Source of the DNA: Pseudomonas azotoformans
GTDB taxonomy: Bacteria > Pseudomonadota > Gammaproteobacteria > Pseudomonadales > Pseudomonadaceae
NCBI RefSeq assembly: GCF_001579805.1
Contig: NZ_CP014546.1
Coordinates: 3,410,001 to 3,474,000, forward strand
Reading direction: 5' to 3'
Length of the DNA stretch: 64,000 nt
Both the position numbers and the translations under genes were made by a program. Within the stretch, counting starts at the first letter, position 1; each line of letters starts with the position of its first letter. This document shows positions 15,996-24,346 of the stretch, one piece after another. The notes below the pieces were generated by a model that had not been told where the DNA came from, made no database searches, and saw only the letters and a list, made by a program, of their open reading frames with translations.

Positions 15996-18518
15996 ATGAC
16001 GTCCGCACTGTTTATTCCAGAGCTGGGCCAGTTGGCGATGATCCTCGCCCTGTGTTTTGCCGTCGTCCAGGCCGTGGTGCCGTTGCTCGGCGCCTGGCGT
16101 GGCGACCGCCTGTGGATGAGCCTGGCGCAGCCGGCGGCCTGGGGCCAGTTTGCCTTTTTGCTGTTCGCCTTTGGTTGCCTGACCTATGCCTTCATGACCG
16201 ACGACTTTTCCGTCGCCTACGTCGCGAATAACTCCAACACCGCTTTGCCCTGGTACTACAAATTCAGCGCCGTGTGGGGCGCCCACGAAGGTTCGCTGCT
16301 GCTGTGGGCGCTGATTCTCGGCGGCTGGACCTTCGCCGTGTCGGTGTTCTCGCGCCAACTGCCGCAAGTCATGCTGGCGCGGGTGCTGGCGGTGATGGGC
16401 ATGATCAGTATCGGTTTCCTGCTGTTCCTGATCATGACCTCCAACCCGTTCAGCCGCATCCTGCCGCAGATTCCTACAAACGGGCATGACCTCAACCCAT
16501 TGCTGCAAGACATCGGCCTGATCGTGCACCCGCCGATGCTCTACATGGGTTACGTAGGTTTCTCCGTGGCCTTTGCTTTCGCCATCGCCGCCTTGCTCGG
16601 TGGGCGCCTAGATGCGGCCTGGGCACGCTGGTCGCGGCCGTGGACCATCGTCGCCTGGGCTTTCCTCGGGATTGGTATCACCTTGGGGTCGTGGTGGGCG
16701 TATTACGAACTCGGCTGGGGCGGCTGGTGGTTCTGGGACCCGGTGGAAAACGCCTCCTTCATGCCTTGGCTGGTGGGCACGGCGCTGATTCACTCGCTGG
16801 CCGTCACCGAAAAACGCGGCGTGTTCAAAAGCTGGACGGTGTTGCTGGCCATCGCGGCATTTTCTCTAAGCCTGCTCGGCACTTTCCTGGTGCGTTCCGG
16901 CGTGTTGACCTCCGTGCATGCGTTCGCCTCCGACCCGGAGCGCGGCGTGTTCATCCTGATCTTCCTGCTGTTTGTGGTCGGCGGGTCCCTGACGTTGTTC
17001 GCCCTGCGCGCGCCAGTGGTCAAGAGCCAGGTCGGCTTCAACCTGTGGTCGCGGGAAACCCTGTTGCTGGGGAATAACCTGGTGCTGGTAGTGGCCGCGT
17101 CAATGATCCTGCTCGGCACCCTGTACCCATTGGTGCTGGATGCCCTGAGCGGCGCCAAGCTGTCCGTCGGCCCGCCGTACTTCAACGCGTTGTTCATTCC
17201 ATTGATGGGCTTGTTGATGGTGGTGATGGCGGTCGGCGTGCTGGTGCGCTGGAAAGACACCCCGGTTAAATGGCTGGCGGGCATGCTGATGCCGGTGCTG
17301 TTGGGCAGCGTGGCCTTGGCGGTGATCGCCGGGTTTGCCTACGGCGATTTCAACTGGGCGGTGCTCGCGACCTTCCTGCTCGCCGCCTGGGTATTGCTGG
17401 CCGGCGTGCGTGACATCGTCGACAAGACCCGCCACAAAGGCCTGATCAAAGGCCTGCCCAGCCTGACCCGCAGCTATTGGGGCATGCAGATCGCCCACAT
17501 TGGCATCGCCGTGTGCGCCCTGGGCGTGGTGTTGTCCAGCCAGAACAGCGCCGAGCGCGACCTGCGCCTGGCGCCGGGTGAGTCCATGGACCTGGCCGGT
17601 TACCACTTCATCTTCGAGGGTGCCAAGCACTTCGAAGGTCCGAACTTCACGTCAGACAAAGGCACCGTTCGTGTCGTGCGCAACGGCAGGGAAATCGCCG
17701 TGCTGCACCCGGAAAAACGCCTGTACACCGTGCAGAGTTCGATGATGACCGAAGCCGGCATCGACGCCGGTTTCACCCGCGACCTGTATGTGGCGTTGGG
17801 CGAACCCTTGGGCGACGGCGCCTGGGCCGTGCGCGTGCACGTCAAACCGTTCGTACGCTGGATCTGGTTCGGCGGCTTGCTCACCGGTTTCGGTGGTTTG
17901 CTGGCCGCGCTGGACCGGCGTTATCGGGTCAAGGTCAAGAGTCGGGTGCGTGAAGCACTGGGCCCTGCAAGGAGCGGCGGCATGAAGCGTTGGTTGATGG
18001 TTGTACCGCTGGCGATGTTTCTGGTGGTTGCGGTGTTCTTGTATCGCGGGTTGTACCTGGACCCGGCCGAGCTGCCCTCGGCGATGATCGGCAAGCCGTT
18101 CCCGGCGTTTTCGCTGCCGACTGTGCAGGGCGACAAAACCCTGACCCAGGCCGACCTGCTGGGCAAACCGGCGCTGGTCAACGTGTGGGGCACCTGGTGC
18201 ATCTCCTGCCGCGTTGAACACCCGGTGCTGAACAAGCTGGCCGAGAAAGGCGTGGTGATCTACGGCATCAACTACAAGGACGACAATGCGGCGGCCTTGA
18301 AGTGGCTGGCCGAGTTCCACAACCCGTACCAGCTGGATATCCGCGATGAAGACGGCAACCTCGGCCTGAACCTCGGCGTCTATGGCGCCCCGGAAACCTT
18401 CTTCATCGACGCCAAGGGCGTGATCCGCGACAAGTACGTCGGCGTGATCGACGAAGTGGTCTGGCGCGAGCAACTGGCCGCCAAGTACCAGGCCCTGGTC
18501 GATGAGGCCAAGCCATGA
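15996..18518 (+). CDS. ccmF: cytochrome c heme lyase subunit CcmF, reading through in frame into CcmG
   Basis: CcmF proper occupies 15996 to about 17980: many transmembrane helices, the heme-handling motif GWGGWWFWDPVENASF, and periplasmic His residues. It ligates heme to apocytochrome with CcmH and CcmI. As sequenced there is no stop at the end of ccmF; the frame continues through ATG 17982 to 18518, giving an 840-residue CcmF-CcmG fusion. In the +1 frame the end would read ALGLQGAAA followed by TGA at 17983-17985, overlapping the ccmG ATG just as the other ccm genes overlap. One C too many in CCC 17963-17965 explains the fusion. It is a sequencing indel or a real fusion mutation; I favour the indel. 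Confidence 0.85.
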   Translation: MTSALFIPELGQLAMILALCFAVVQAVVPLLGAWRGDRLWMSLAQPAAWGQFAFLLFAFGCLTYAFMTDDFSVAYVANNSNTALPWYYKFSAVWGAHEGSLLLWALILGGWTFAVSVFSRQLPQVMLARVLAVMGMISIGFLLFLIMTSNPFSRILPQIPTNGHDLNPLLQDIGLIVHPPMLYMGYVGFSVAFAFAIAALLGGRLDAAWARWSRPWTIVAWAFLGIGITLGSWWAYYELGWGGWWFWDPVENASFMPWLVGTALIHSLAVTEKRGVFKSWTVLLAIAAFSLSLLGTFLVRSGVLTSVHAFASDPERGVFILIFLLFVVGGSLTLFALRAPVVKSQVGFNLWSRETLLLGNNLVLVVAASMILLGTLYPLVLDALSGAKLSVGPPYFNALFIPLMGLLMVVMAVGVLVRWKDTPVKWLAGMLMPVLLGSVALAVIAGFAYGDFNWAVLATFLLAAWVLLAGVRDIVDKTRHKGLIKGLPSLTRSYWGMQIAHIGIAVCALGVVLSSQNSAERDLRLAPGESMDLAGYHFIFEGAKHFEGPNFTSDKGTVRVVRNGREIAVLHPEKRLYTVQSSMMTEAGIDAGFTRDLYVALGEPLGDGAWAVRVHVKPFVRWIWFGGLLTGFGGLLAALDRRYRVKVKSRVREALGPARSGGMKRWLMVVPLAMFLVVAVFLYRGLYLDPAELPSAMIGKPFPAFSLPTVQGDKTLTQADLLGKPALVNVWGTWCISCRVEHPVLNKLAEKGVVIYGINYKDDNAAALKWLAEFHNPYQLDIRDEDGNLGLNLGVYGAPETFFIDAKGVIRDKYVGVIDEVVWREQLAAKYQALVDEAKP
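17982..18518 (+). CDS. ccmG: thiol:disulfide interchange protein CcmG/DsbE
   Basis: 178 residues from the ATG at 17982, which has AAGGAG 9 bases upstream and so can start independently of ccmF. One N-terminal membrane anchor, then a thioredoxin domain with VNVWGTWCISCRVEHP (CxxC), the CcmG-specific IGKPFPAFSLP and the cis-Pro segment YGAPETFFID. It reduces the cytochrome heme-binding cysteines in the periplasm. In this sequence it lies in the same frame as ccmF without an intervening stop. Confidence 0.92.
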   Translation: MKRWLMVVPLAMFLVVAVFLYRGLYLDPAELPSAMIGKPFPAFSLPTVQGDKTLTQADLLGKPALVNVWGTWCISCRVEHPVLNKLAEKGVVIYGINYKDDNAAALKWLAEFHNPYQLDIRDEDGNLGLNLGVYGAPETFFIDAKGVIRDKYVGVIDEVVWREQLAAKYQALVDEAKP

Positions 18519-18988
18519 AGCGCCTGTTAGCCGCTGCGGTCCTGGCGCTTGGACTAGTCGGCGTGGCCCATGCCGCCATCGACACCTACGAATTCGCCAA
18601 GGACGGTGACCGCGAACGCTTTCGCGAACTGACCAAGGAACTGCGCTGCCCCAAGTGCCAGAACCAGGACATTGCCGACTCCAACGCACCCATTGCTGCC
18701 GACCTGCGCAAAGAGATCTTCCGCATGCTGGGGGAGGGCAAGGACAACCAGCAGATCATCGACTTCATGGTCGACCGCTACGGTGATTTCGTGCGTTACA
18801 AACCGGCCCTCACCGGCAAGACCGCGCTGCTCTGGTTCGGCCCTGCCGGGTTATTGTTGGCTGGCGTCGTCGTGATGGCCGTGATCGTGCGCCGCCGTCG
18901 CGCCGCACCGACTGACGGCTCCGACGCGCTGTCCCCTGATGAGCGTAAACGCCTCGACCAATTGCTGGACACCAAGACTGATGATTGA
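18515..18988 (+). CDS. ccmH: cytochrome c maturation protein CcmH (CcmL-type)
   Basis: 157 residues; signal peptide with cleavage after VAHA, then the redox motif [16 protein letters not shown] (LRCxxCQ), a periplasmic helical domain, and a C-terminal membrane anchor followed by an Arg-rich tail. It reduces apocytochrome cysteines together with CcmG. Its start overlaps the ccmG stop (ATGA) and its end overlaps ccmI by 8 bases. Confidence 0.95.
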   Translation: MKRLLAAAVLALGLVGVAHAAIDTYEFAKDGDRERFRELTKELRCPKCQNQDIADSNAPIAADLRKEIFRMLGEGKDNQQIIDFMVDRYGDFVRYKPALTGKTALLWFGPAGLLLAGVVVMAVIVRRRRAAPTDGSDALSPDERKRLDQLLDTKTDD

Positions 18989-20168
18989 TTTCTGGCTCGC
19001 AGCCGGCTTGCTGCTTCTGATTGCCCTGAGTTTCCTGCTGATCCCTGTACTGCGCGGCCGCCGCGCCCAGCGTGAAGAGGATCGCACCGCGCTGAACGTG
19101 GCGCTCTACCAGGAACGTGTGGCCGAGCTGCAAGTGCAGCAGGACGAAGGTGTGCTCAACGCCGCCCAACTCGACACCGGCCGTGCCGAAGCTGCGCGCG
19201 AATTGCTGGCCGACACCGAAGGCGTGGAAAAGCCCCGCGAGTCGCGCCTGGGCAAGCCATTGCCATTTCTAGCGGCGTTTCTGGTGCCTGTCCTGGGCGT
19301 TGCGCTGTACCTGCATTACGGGGCCAGCGACAAGGTTGAACTGACCCGCGAATTCTCCCAGCCGCCGGTGTCCATGGAAGACATGACCCAGCGCCTGGAG
19401 CGTGCCGCCGCCGCCCAACCGGATTCGCCGGAAGGCCTGTATTTCCTGGGGCGTGCCTACATGGCCCAGGACCGTTCCGCCGATGCCGCAAAGGTCTTCG
19501 AGCGCACCGTGGCCCTGGCCGGGCGCCAGCCGGAACTGCTCGGCCAGTGGGCCCAGGCGCAGTACTTTGCCGACAATAAACAGTGGTCGCCCAAGGTTCA
19601 GGCGCTGACCGATGAAGCCTTGAAGCTGGATCCGAAGGAAGTCACCAGCCTTGGCCTGTTGGGTATCGCGGCCTTTGAAGGTCAGCGTTATCAGGAGGCG
19701 ATTGACTACTGGAACCGTCTGCTGGCTCAACTGCCGCCGGAAGACAACTCCCGTGCGGCGTTGCAAGGTGGCATAGATCGCGCTGCTGAGAAGCTGAAAG
19801 AAAGCGGCGGCACCGTCGCCCCTCAAAAAGCCGCGATGAAGGTTCGGGTAGATCTGAGCGCCGACGTGAAGGCCAAAGCCCTGCCGACTGACAGCGTATT
19901 CATCTTTGCCCGTGCGGTCTCCGGCCCACCGGCGCCATTGGCGGCCAAACGCGTCACGGTTGCCGAACTGCCGATCACCGTCGAACTGGGCGATGCCGAC
20001 GCGATGATGCCGCAGTTGAAACTGTCGAACTTCCCCGAAGTCCAACTGGTTGCGCGCATATCCCGGGCTGGTGTTCCGACAGCTGGCGAGTGGATCGGCC
20101 GCAGCCAACCTTTGGCCAGCAGCACGACTGCCTTGCAGCAGCTGACCATCGACAGTCCGGACAAGTAA
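18981..20168 (+). CDS. ccmI: cytochrome c maturation TPR protein CcmI (CycH)
   Basis: 395 residues from ATG 18981 ([10 protein letters not shown]) inside the ccmH end; a longer frame exists but overlaps ccmH heavily. Two N-terminal membrane helices flank a basic/coiled cytoplasmic loop ([24 protein letters not shown]). The periplasmic part has TPR repeats ([21 protein letters not shown]) and a C-terminal beta domain ([16 protein letters not shown]). It presents apocytochrome to the CcmF/H heme lyase. Last cytochrome gene of the operon. Confidence 0.93.
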   Translation: MIDFWLAAGLLLLIALSFLLIPVLRGRRAQREEDRTALNVALYQERVAELQVQQDEGVLNAAQLDTGRAEAARELLADTEGVEKPRESRLGKPLPFLAAFLVPVLGVALYLHYGASDKVELTREFSQPPVSMEDMTQRLERAAAAQPDSPEGLYFLGRAYMAQDRSADAAKVFERTVALAGRQPELLGQWAQAQYFADNKQWSPKVQALTDEALKLDPKEVTSLGLLGIAAFEGQRYQEAIDYWNRLLAQLPPEDNSRAALQGGIDRAAEKLKESGGTVAPQKAAMKVRVDLSADVKAKALPTDSVFIFARAVSGPPAPLAAKRVTVAELPITVELGDADAMMPQLKLSNFPEVQLVARISRAGVPTAGEWIGRSQPLASSTTALQQLTIDSPDK

Positions 20169-20183
20169 ATCGAGGAAACGCCC

Positions 20184-20579
20184 ATGACCGCACTTGCACG
20201 CATCACCCTGCTCAGCCTGGTACTCGGCCTGAGCGCTTGTGCGGTCCACCGCCCACCTCCCGCGCCGACCGGCCCGACCATCCCACCGTCGGGCCCGTCG
20301 ACCCAGCCAACCACCAAACCCTCGGGCCCAGTGACCCCAGCGCCGAAGCCAGTGCCCACCAAATCCGCGACCTTCGCCCCACCCCCGGGCGCCGTGAGCC
20401 ACTGGGACGGCAAGATGCAGGTGTATGTGCTGGACGAACAGCCCGACACCTTCTACCGCCAGCGCACGTATTACCGCTGGAGCAACGGCTGGAGCCGCTC
20501 CATCAGCCCGAACGGGCCGTGGGAAGAGACGGATGTGCAGGGCGTGCCGCCGGGGTTGAGCAAGCAGTACGCGCAATGA
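20184..20579 (+). CDS. proline-rich lipoprotein, hypothetical
   Basis: 131 residues. Lipobox LGLSAC with Cys near residue 19, then a 50-residue Pro/Thr-rich linker (PTGPTIPPSGPSTQPTTKPS) and a small C-terminal domain with Tyr/Trp repeats (TFYRQRTYYRWSNGWSRS, SPNGPWEE). Sixteen bases after ccmI with GAGGAAA as ribosome site, so it is probably the last gene of the ccm transcript before the terminator. The YYRW...GPWE pattern resembles small cell-envelope proteins that are often described only as hypothetical; no function assigned. Confidence 0.8.
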   Translation: MTALARITLLSLVLGLSACAVHRPPPAPTGPTIPPSGPSTQPTTKPSGPVTPAPKPVPTKSATFAPPPGAVSHWDGKMQVYVLDEQPDTFYRQRTYYRWSNGWSRSISPNGPWEETDVQGVPPGLSKQYAQ

Positions 20580-20580
20580 C

Positions 20581-20610
20581 AAAAGGCGACCTTTACAGGT
20601 CGCCTTTTTC
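20581..20610 (+). terminator. Rho-independent terminator of the ccm operon
   Basis: Eleven-base-pair stem (20582-20592 with 20597-20607), TTAC loop, then T-run. It starts immediately after the lipoprotein stop codon. Confidence 0.9.
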
Positions 20611-20650
20611 ATACCCATGAATTGCATTTTTGCATCCACTGGAGCCCAAA

Positions 20651-20740
20651 TGTGGGAGCGGGCTTGCTCGCGAAAGCGGTGGTTCAGTTAGCTAATACAG
20701 TGACTGACACTGCGTCTTCGCGAGCAAGCCCGCTCCCACA
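20651..20740. repeat. REP doublet (type GTGGGAGCGGGCTTGCTCGC)
   Basis: Two inverted copies of the Pseudomonas REP unit, TGTGGGAGCGGGCTTGCTCG... and its reverse complement, flank about 45 bases. This is a REPIN-like arrangement between the convergent ccm operon and MFS gene. The same unit occurs at 47003-47092 and, diverged, at 27165-27269. Confidence 0.85.
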
Positions 20741-20766
20741 GTTTTGATCTCCAATTGATCTGGTAT

Positions 20767-21954
20767 TTATGCAAGCTCTTGAATGGGGCGCGGCGCACCC
20801 AGCCAATGAATCACCCCAGCCGCCACCCCCAACACCACCCCAAACTCCACAATTCCCACCCAGCCAAACTGCGCCATCAACCACCCACTCACCGTCGCCC
20901 CAATCGCCCCGCCCACAAAGGTCGCGGTCATGTACAAACTGTTGATCCGACCCTGCGCCTTCGGGTCCACCGCAAACGCGCGGGTCTGGTTCGCGACCAG
21001 CCCTGCCTGCACCCCGATATCCAGCACGATCACTCCCAAAACCAGCAAGATCAGCGAGGTCTGCGCCCCGGCCAGTAACAGAAACGCCAAGGTCACAATC
21101 CCGACACTGGCCCCGATCACCTTGCGGCAACCCACCTTGTCCGCCGCGCGCCCACCGTACGACGCCGCGAGCGCGCCCACCGCACCGATAATCCCGAAGC
21201 CGCCGGCCCAGGCACTGCCCAGTTGCCATGGCCCATTGGCGAGCAACCCGGCCAGATTCACCCAAAACGCGTTGAAGCATGCCCACAACAACGCCTGCAC
21301 CATCATCGATTGACGGATCGGGCTGTTATCGCGCATCAACGGCCACAGTGAAGCCAGCAGGCGAGGGTAGGACAACGTGCTGCTCGGCACCCCAGGCGGC
21401 AACAGCTTGGCCGCGATAAACCACACCGGAATCATGAAGGCTGCTTCCATGCCGTACACCGCGCGCCAGCCATACGCCTCACCGACCACGCCGCTGATGG
21501 TGCGCCCGAGCAAGATCCCCAGCATGATCCCGCTGACCACCGTGCCCACATTGCGCCCGCGCTCATGGGGCTGGGACATCACCGCTGCAAACGGCACCAG
21601 TTGTTGCGGCACGCAACACACGATACCCAAGCCGAATGACGCGCCGATCAGCGCCCAGATGCTCGGTGCAAACGCCGCCGCCAAGGCAAAACAGAACGCC
21701 AACGCGATCTGGCCCAGCACCAGTTTGCGCCGGTCAAAACGGTCGCCCATCGGCAGCAACAGGGACAGGCCGGTGGCAAACCCTAACAGTGCCGCGCCCG
21801 CCACCAGGTTGACCGTCGACACCGCCACGCCCATGTCCGAAGCAATTAGCGGCAGCACCGGCTGGGTGCAATAGATGTTGGTGACCACCGCCCCGGCGAT
21901 CACCGCCATCATGATGATCTTGCCTCGCGGTGGGTGACTCTCGGCTGTGCTCAT
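20767..21954 (-). CDS. MFS transporter, drug/efflux type
   Basis: 395 residues from ATG 21954 with AAGGAG upstream; a further in-frame ATG at 21990 lacks a ribosome site. Twelve predicted helices, with the loop 2-3 motif MGDRFDRRKLVLG (MFS motif A) and LDIGVQAGLVANQTR in the C-half. Substrate unknown. Divergent from a LysR regulator 110 bases away, the usual arrangement for regulator-controlled efflux. A related MFS gene lies at 39167-40363. Confidence 0.88.
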   Translation of the reverse strand: MSTAESHPPRGKIIMMAVIAGAVVTNIYCTQPVLPLIASDMGVAVSTVNLVAGAALLGFATGLSLLLPMGDRFDRRKLVLGQIALAFCFALAAAFAPSIWALIGASFGLGIVCCVPQQLVPFAAVMSQPHERGRNVGTVVSGIMLGILLGRTISGVVGEAYGWRAVYGMEAAFMIPVWFIAAKLLPPGVPSSTLSYPRLLASLWPLMRDNSPIRQSMMVQALLWACFNAFWVNLAGLLANGPWQLGSAWAGGFGIIGAVGALAASYGGRAADKVGCRKVIGASVGIVTLAFLLLAGAQTSLILLVLGVIVLDIGVQAGLVANQTRAFAVDPKAQGRINSLYMTATFVGGAIGATVSGWLMAQFGWVGIVEFGVVLGVAAGVIHWLGAPRPIQELA

Positions 21955-22063
21955 GGCGCGCTCCTTAGGGGGCAGGGGAAGAGTGGCCAACCTTACGCAG
22001 TCGCCTTTATGTCGATAATCCCCTAGGATCGGGAATCATCCTTCCAGAATTTGATAGGGCGCT

Positions 22064-22966
22064 ATGAACCGTCTTGAGTCGATGTCAGTATTCGTTACGG
22101 TTGTGGACGCGGGCAGCCTGTCGGCGGCGGCGCGCGCGCTGGACATGCCGCTTGCCACCGTCAGCCGCAAAGTGACAGAGCTGGAAACCCACCTGAACAC
22201 GCGCCTGCTGCACCGCACCACGCGGCAGCTGTCGCTCACGGACGTGGGCGTTTCCTACCTGGCGGCATGCCGGCGGATTCTGGAAGAGATTGGCGAGGCG
22301 GAGCGTGCGGCAACCGGCGAATATACCGTGCCCAAAGGCGAGCTGACGGTGACCGCGCCCATCGTATTCGGGCGTTTGCACATCGTGCCGGTGGTGGCGC
22401 AGTTTCTGGCGCAATACCCCGAGATCAGCGTCAACCTGATGCTCACCGACCGCGTGGTGCATCTGATGGAAGAGCAATGTGATGTCGCCGTACGCATCGG
22501 TGACCTGCCCGACAGTTCACTCAAGGCTGTCAACGTGGGCAATGTACGGCGAGTGGTGTGTGCCAGCCCCGGCTACCTGCAAACCCACGGCGAACCTGCC
22601 ACGCCGCAGGATTTGGCGGCCCACGACTGCATCACCTTCGACGTGCTGGCCTCGGTGGGTGCCTGGGTGTTTGGACGTGGCAAATCGCAACAGACCGTGC
22701 CGGTGCATTCACGGCTGTCGGTGAACACCGCGGAAGCTGCGATTACCGCGTCGACGCTGGGCGTTGGCGTGATTCGCGTGTTGTCGTATCAAGTGGCGGA
22801 TGCGCTGCAAAAAGGCGATTTACAGGTGGTGCTGCAGCCCTACGAATCAGCCGCCTTGCCCATCAGCCTGGTGCACAAAGGGCAGGCGCCGCTGCCGTTG
22901 AAAGTGCGCGCATTCCTGGACTTCGTCGCGGTGCGACTGCGTCAGCGGCAAACGAACATGCGCTGA
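22064..22966 (+). CDS. LysR-family transcriptional regulator
   Basis: 300 residues. N-terminal winged helix-turn-helix (MNRLESMSVFVTVVDAGSLSAAARALDMPLATVSRKV) and a LysR substrate domain with LTVTAPIVFGRLHIVPVVAQFL and the DVAVRIGDLPDSSLKA signature of the CrgA/DmlR-like subgroup. It probably controls the divergent MFS gene; ligand unknown. Confidence 0.9.
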   Translation: MNRLESMSVFVTVVDAGSLSAAARALDMPLATVSRKVTELETHLNTRLLHRTTRQLSLTDVGVSYLAACRRILEEIGEAERAATGEYTVPKGELTVTAPIVFGRLHIVPVVAQFLAQYPEISVNLMLTDRVVHLMEEQCDVAVRIGDLPDSSLKAVNVGNVRRVVCASPGYLQTHGEPATPQDLAAHDCITFDVLASVGAWVFGRGKSQQTVPVHSRLSVNTAEAAITASTLGVGVIRVLSYQVADALQKGDLQVVLQPYESAALPISLVHKGQAPLPLKVRAFLDFVAVRLRQRQTNMR

Positions 22967-22981
22967 TGTACTCGGACCCCA

Positions 22982-22992
22982 TGTGGGAGCGG
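22982..22992. repeat. solo REP half-unit remnant
   Basis: TGTGGGAGCGG, the first 11 bases of the REP unit seen at 20651, stands alone between the convergent LysR and DUF6124 genes without a partner arm. Confidence 0.4.
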
Positions 22993-22998
22993 TAGCCA

Positions 22999-23265
22999 TC
23001 AGGCCACGGGACACTCCCGGTTCAGCGCTTCATTCACCAACAACTGCGCAATTTCAATCATCTGCACTACCGCCAGCACTTGCTTGCGGCCCGAGCCACC
23101 CAGATGTTCAGCGCAGTCGTACGCACAGACAGTTGCCGACTTAAGCATCTCGCTGGCGTTGCTCAAGGCAACTTCAGTACTGAGGCCGGGACGGACGGTG
23201 AAAATTACGTCGGGTGGGGTTTGACCCGTGGTGGATGACGGAGGGTTTGGCGTGACTTTTTTCAT
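22999..23265 (-). CDS. DUF6124 (DUF3077-type) family small protein
   Basis: 88 residues, start ATG 23265 with AGGAG 8 bases upstream. Sequence pattern: MKKVTPNPP, ..FTVRPGLSTEVALSNASEMLKSA, then a helical region and LLVNEALN, which is the small Pseudomonas family often present in several copies per genome. Soluble and helical, no catalytic motif. Its ribosome site can pair with an upstream GGAGC segment and it is preceded by a long structured leader (separate entry). Function unknown. Confidence 0.82.
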   Translation of the reverse strand: MKKVTPNPPSSTTGQTPPDVIFTVRPGLSTEVALSNASEMLKSATVCAYDCAEHLGGSGRKQVLAVVQMIEIAQLLVNEALNRECPVA

Positions 23266-23520
23266 ACGGTAGCTCCTGGAGTAAAGGGAGCCGCCACAAT
23301 CACTTCCACATGATGGGTGGCGACTTTACGCAGGTGTGGAAGACCGGACTCCAGGACCCCGGCGCACTCGAAAGTGCCCCGCGCACAGCCGCCACAAAGA
23401 AGCCTGAAAAAAGGTGAGCCGTACGCAGGTTGGTCGACCGGGGAATGGAAACCCGACAGGGACAAGCCCTCCTGCGTGCGGCTCGGGCGACATAGTGAAC
23501 ATTGGATAAAGAATGAGGTG
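23266..23520 (-). promoter_or_regulatory. structured 5' leader of the DUF6124 gene
   Basis: About 250 bases upstream of the DUF6124 ATG without a credible gene but with strong hairpins on the transcribed strand. The first is a 12-bp stem with one internal 2-base mismatch (23416-23429 with 23471-23484). The second is a GCACT/AGTGC hairpin with a TTCG loop (23364-23377). The third is GCTCC/GGAGC (23272-23276 with 23287-23291), which includes the Shine-Dalgarno bases. Spurious frames overlap both strands. Candidate cis-regulatory RNA; function inferred only from structure. Confidence 0.45.
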
Positions 23521-23613
23521 TAGGGAAAGTCTGGCATCGGGACGCGTCAAGTCGAGGCTGGCGATGCACGACAGTTGCTACTATCCCTTTCCCCCTTCAA
23601 TGAGAGCACCCTC

Positions 23614-24195
23614 ATGAACCTCTACGTTGTTCGCCACGGCGAAACCTGGGCAAACGCTGAGCACCGCTACCTCGGCGCGCTCGACCCGGAACTGACCGAG
23701 CGGGGTAGGGAACAGGCTGCGTCTCTCAGCAAGAAACTGCCCAGCGGCATTGAGGTGTTAATTGTCTCTCCGCGCGTGAGAGCCCAGCAAACCGCGCAAA
23801 TTCTTAACGGTGAGTTGAATCTTGAGCTATTAACAATGGGCGAATTTCGCGAGCGTGACGTCGGTGTGTTCGAAGGGCTGACACAGGCTGAGGCAAAGGC
23901 AATGCACCCGCAGCTCTGGGCGCAGAACATAACGCGCCAATGGGCGGTTGGGCCAACGGGCGGTGAGTCGATTGCAGATGTGGTTGCCCGTGTACATCAA
24001 GGTTTGGTGGAACTGGCAGCGCTTTATCCTGAGCGTGTTGTACTGCTGGTCGCGCATGGATTTGTGGCGAAGGTGATTCGTGCTCTAGCCAGAGGAGACT
24101 TTTCGGACTTCTTTAACTGGCAGCTTTCGAATGGAGAGATGCTGGTTTTGGACGATTTCAACGTCATGGCGTTTCCAGTGACTGCCCCAATTTAA
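23614..24195 (+). CDS. histidine phosphatase family protein (phosphoglycerate-mutase-like)
   Basis: 193 residues from ATG 23614 (MNLYVVRHGETWAN); the frame extends upstream but without a ribosome site. The RHGE catalytic motif sits at residues 7-10, with LTERGREQA, SPRVRAQQTA, EFRERDVGVFEG and a late VAHGF carrying the second His. Branch-1 histidine phosphatases remove phosphate from sugars, nucleotides or proteins; the substrate is not readable. Codon use seems somewhat less GC-biased than the neighbours, by eye. Confidence 0.88.
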   Translation: MNLYVVRHGETWANAEHRYLGALDPELTERGREQAASLSKKLPSGIEVLIVSPRVRAQQTAQILNGELNLELLTMGEFRERDVGVFEGLTQAEAKAMHPQLWAQNITRQWAVGPTGGESIADVVARVHQGLVELAALYPERVVLLVAHGFVAKVIRALARGDFSDFFNWQLSNGEMLVLDDFNVMAFPVTAPI

Positions 24196-24212
24196 TTGCT
24201 ACGTACAACTCT

Positions 24213-24343
24213 GTGGCGAGCGGGCTTGCCCGCGTTGGGCTGCGCAGCGGCCCCAAAACCTGCCCACGCGTTCTGTCTGACTTATCGCGGCCGCCTTGTT
24301 GAGGCTGCTGCACAACCCAACGCAGGGCAAGCCTGCTCGCCAC
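24213..24343. repeat. long REP-like inverted repeat
   Basis: GTGGCGAGCGGGCTTGCCCG at 24213 is mirrored by the complement ending CGAGCAGGCTTGCCCTGCG-type sequence at 24316-24343. The intervening 80 bases include further GC-rich partial palindromes. It lies between two convergent genes. Confidence 0.7.
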
Positions 24344-24346
24344 CCG

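Noticed and set aside
23262..23569. Overlapping open frames of 60-91 codons on both strands before the DUF6124 gene
   Set aside because: No ribosome sites, Arg/Pro/Ser-rich shadows in several frames at once; the region is better explained as structured leader RNA.
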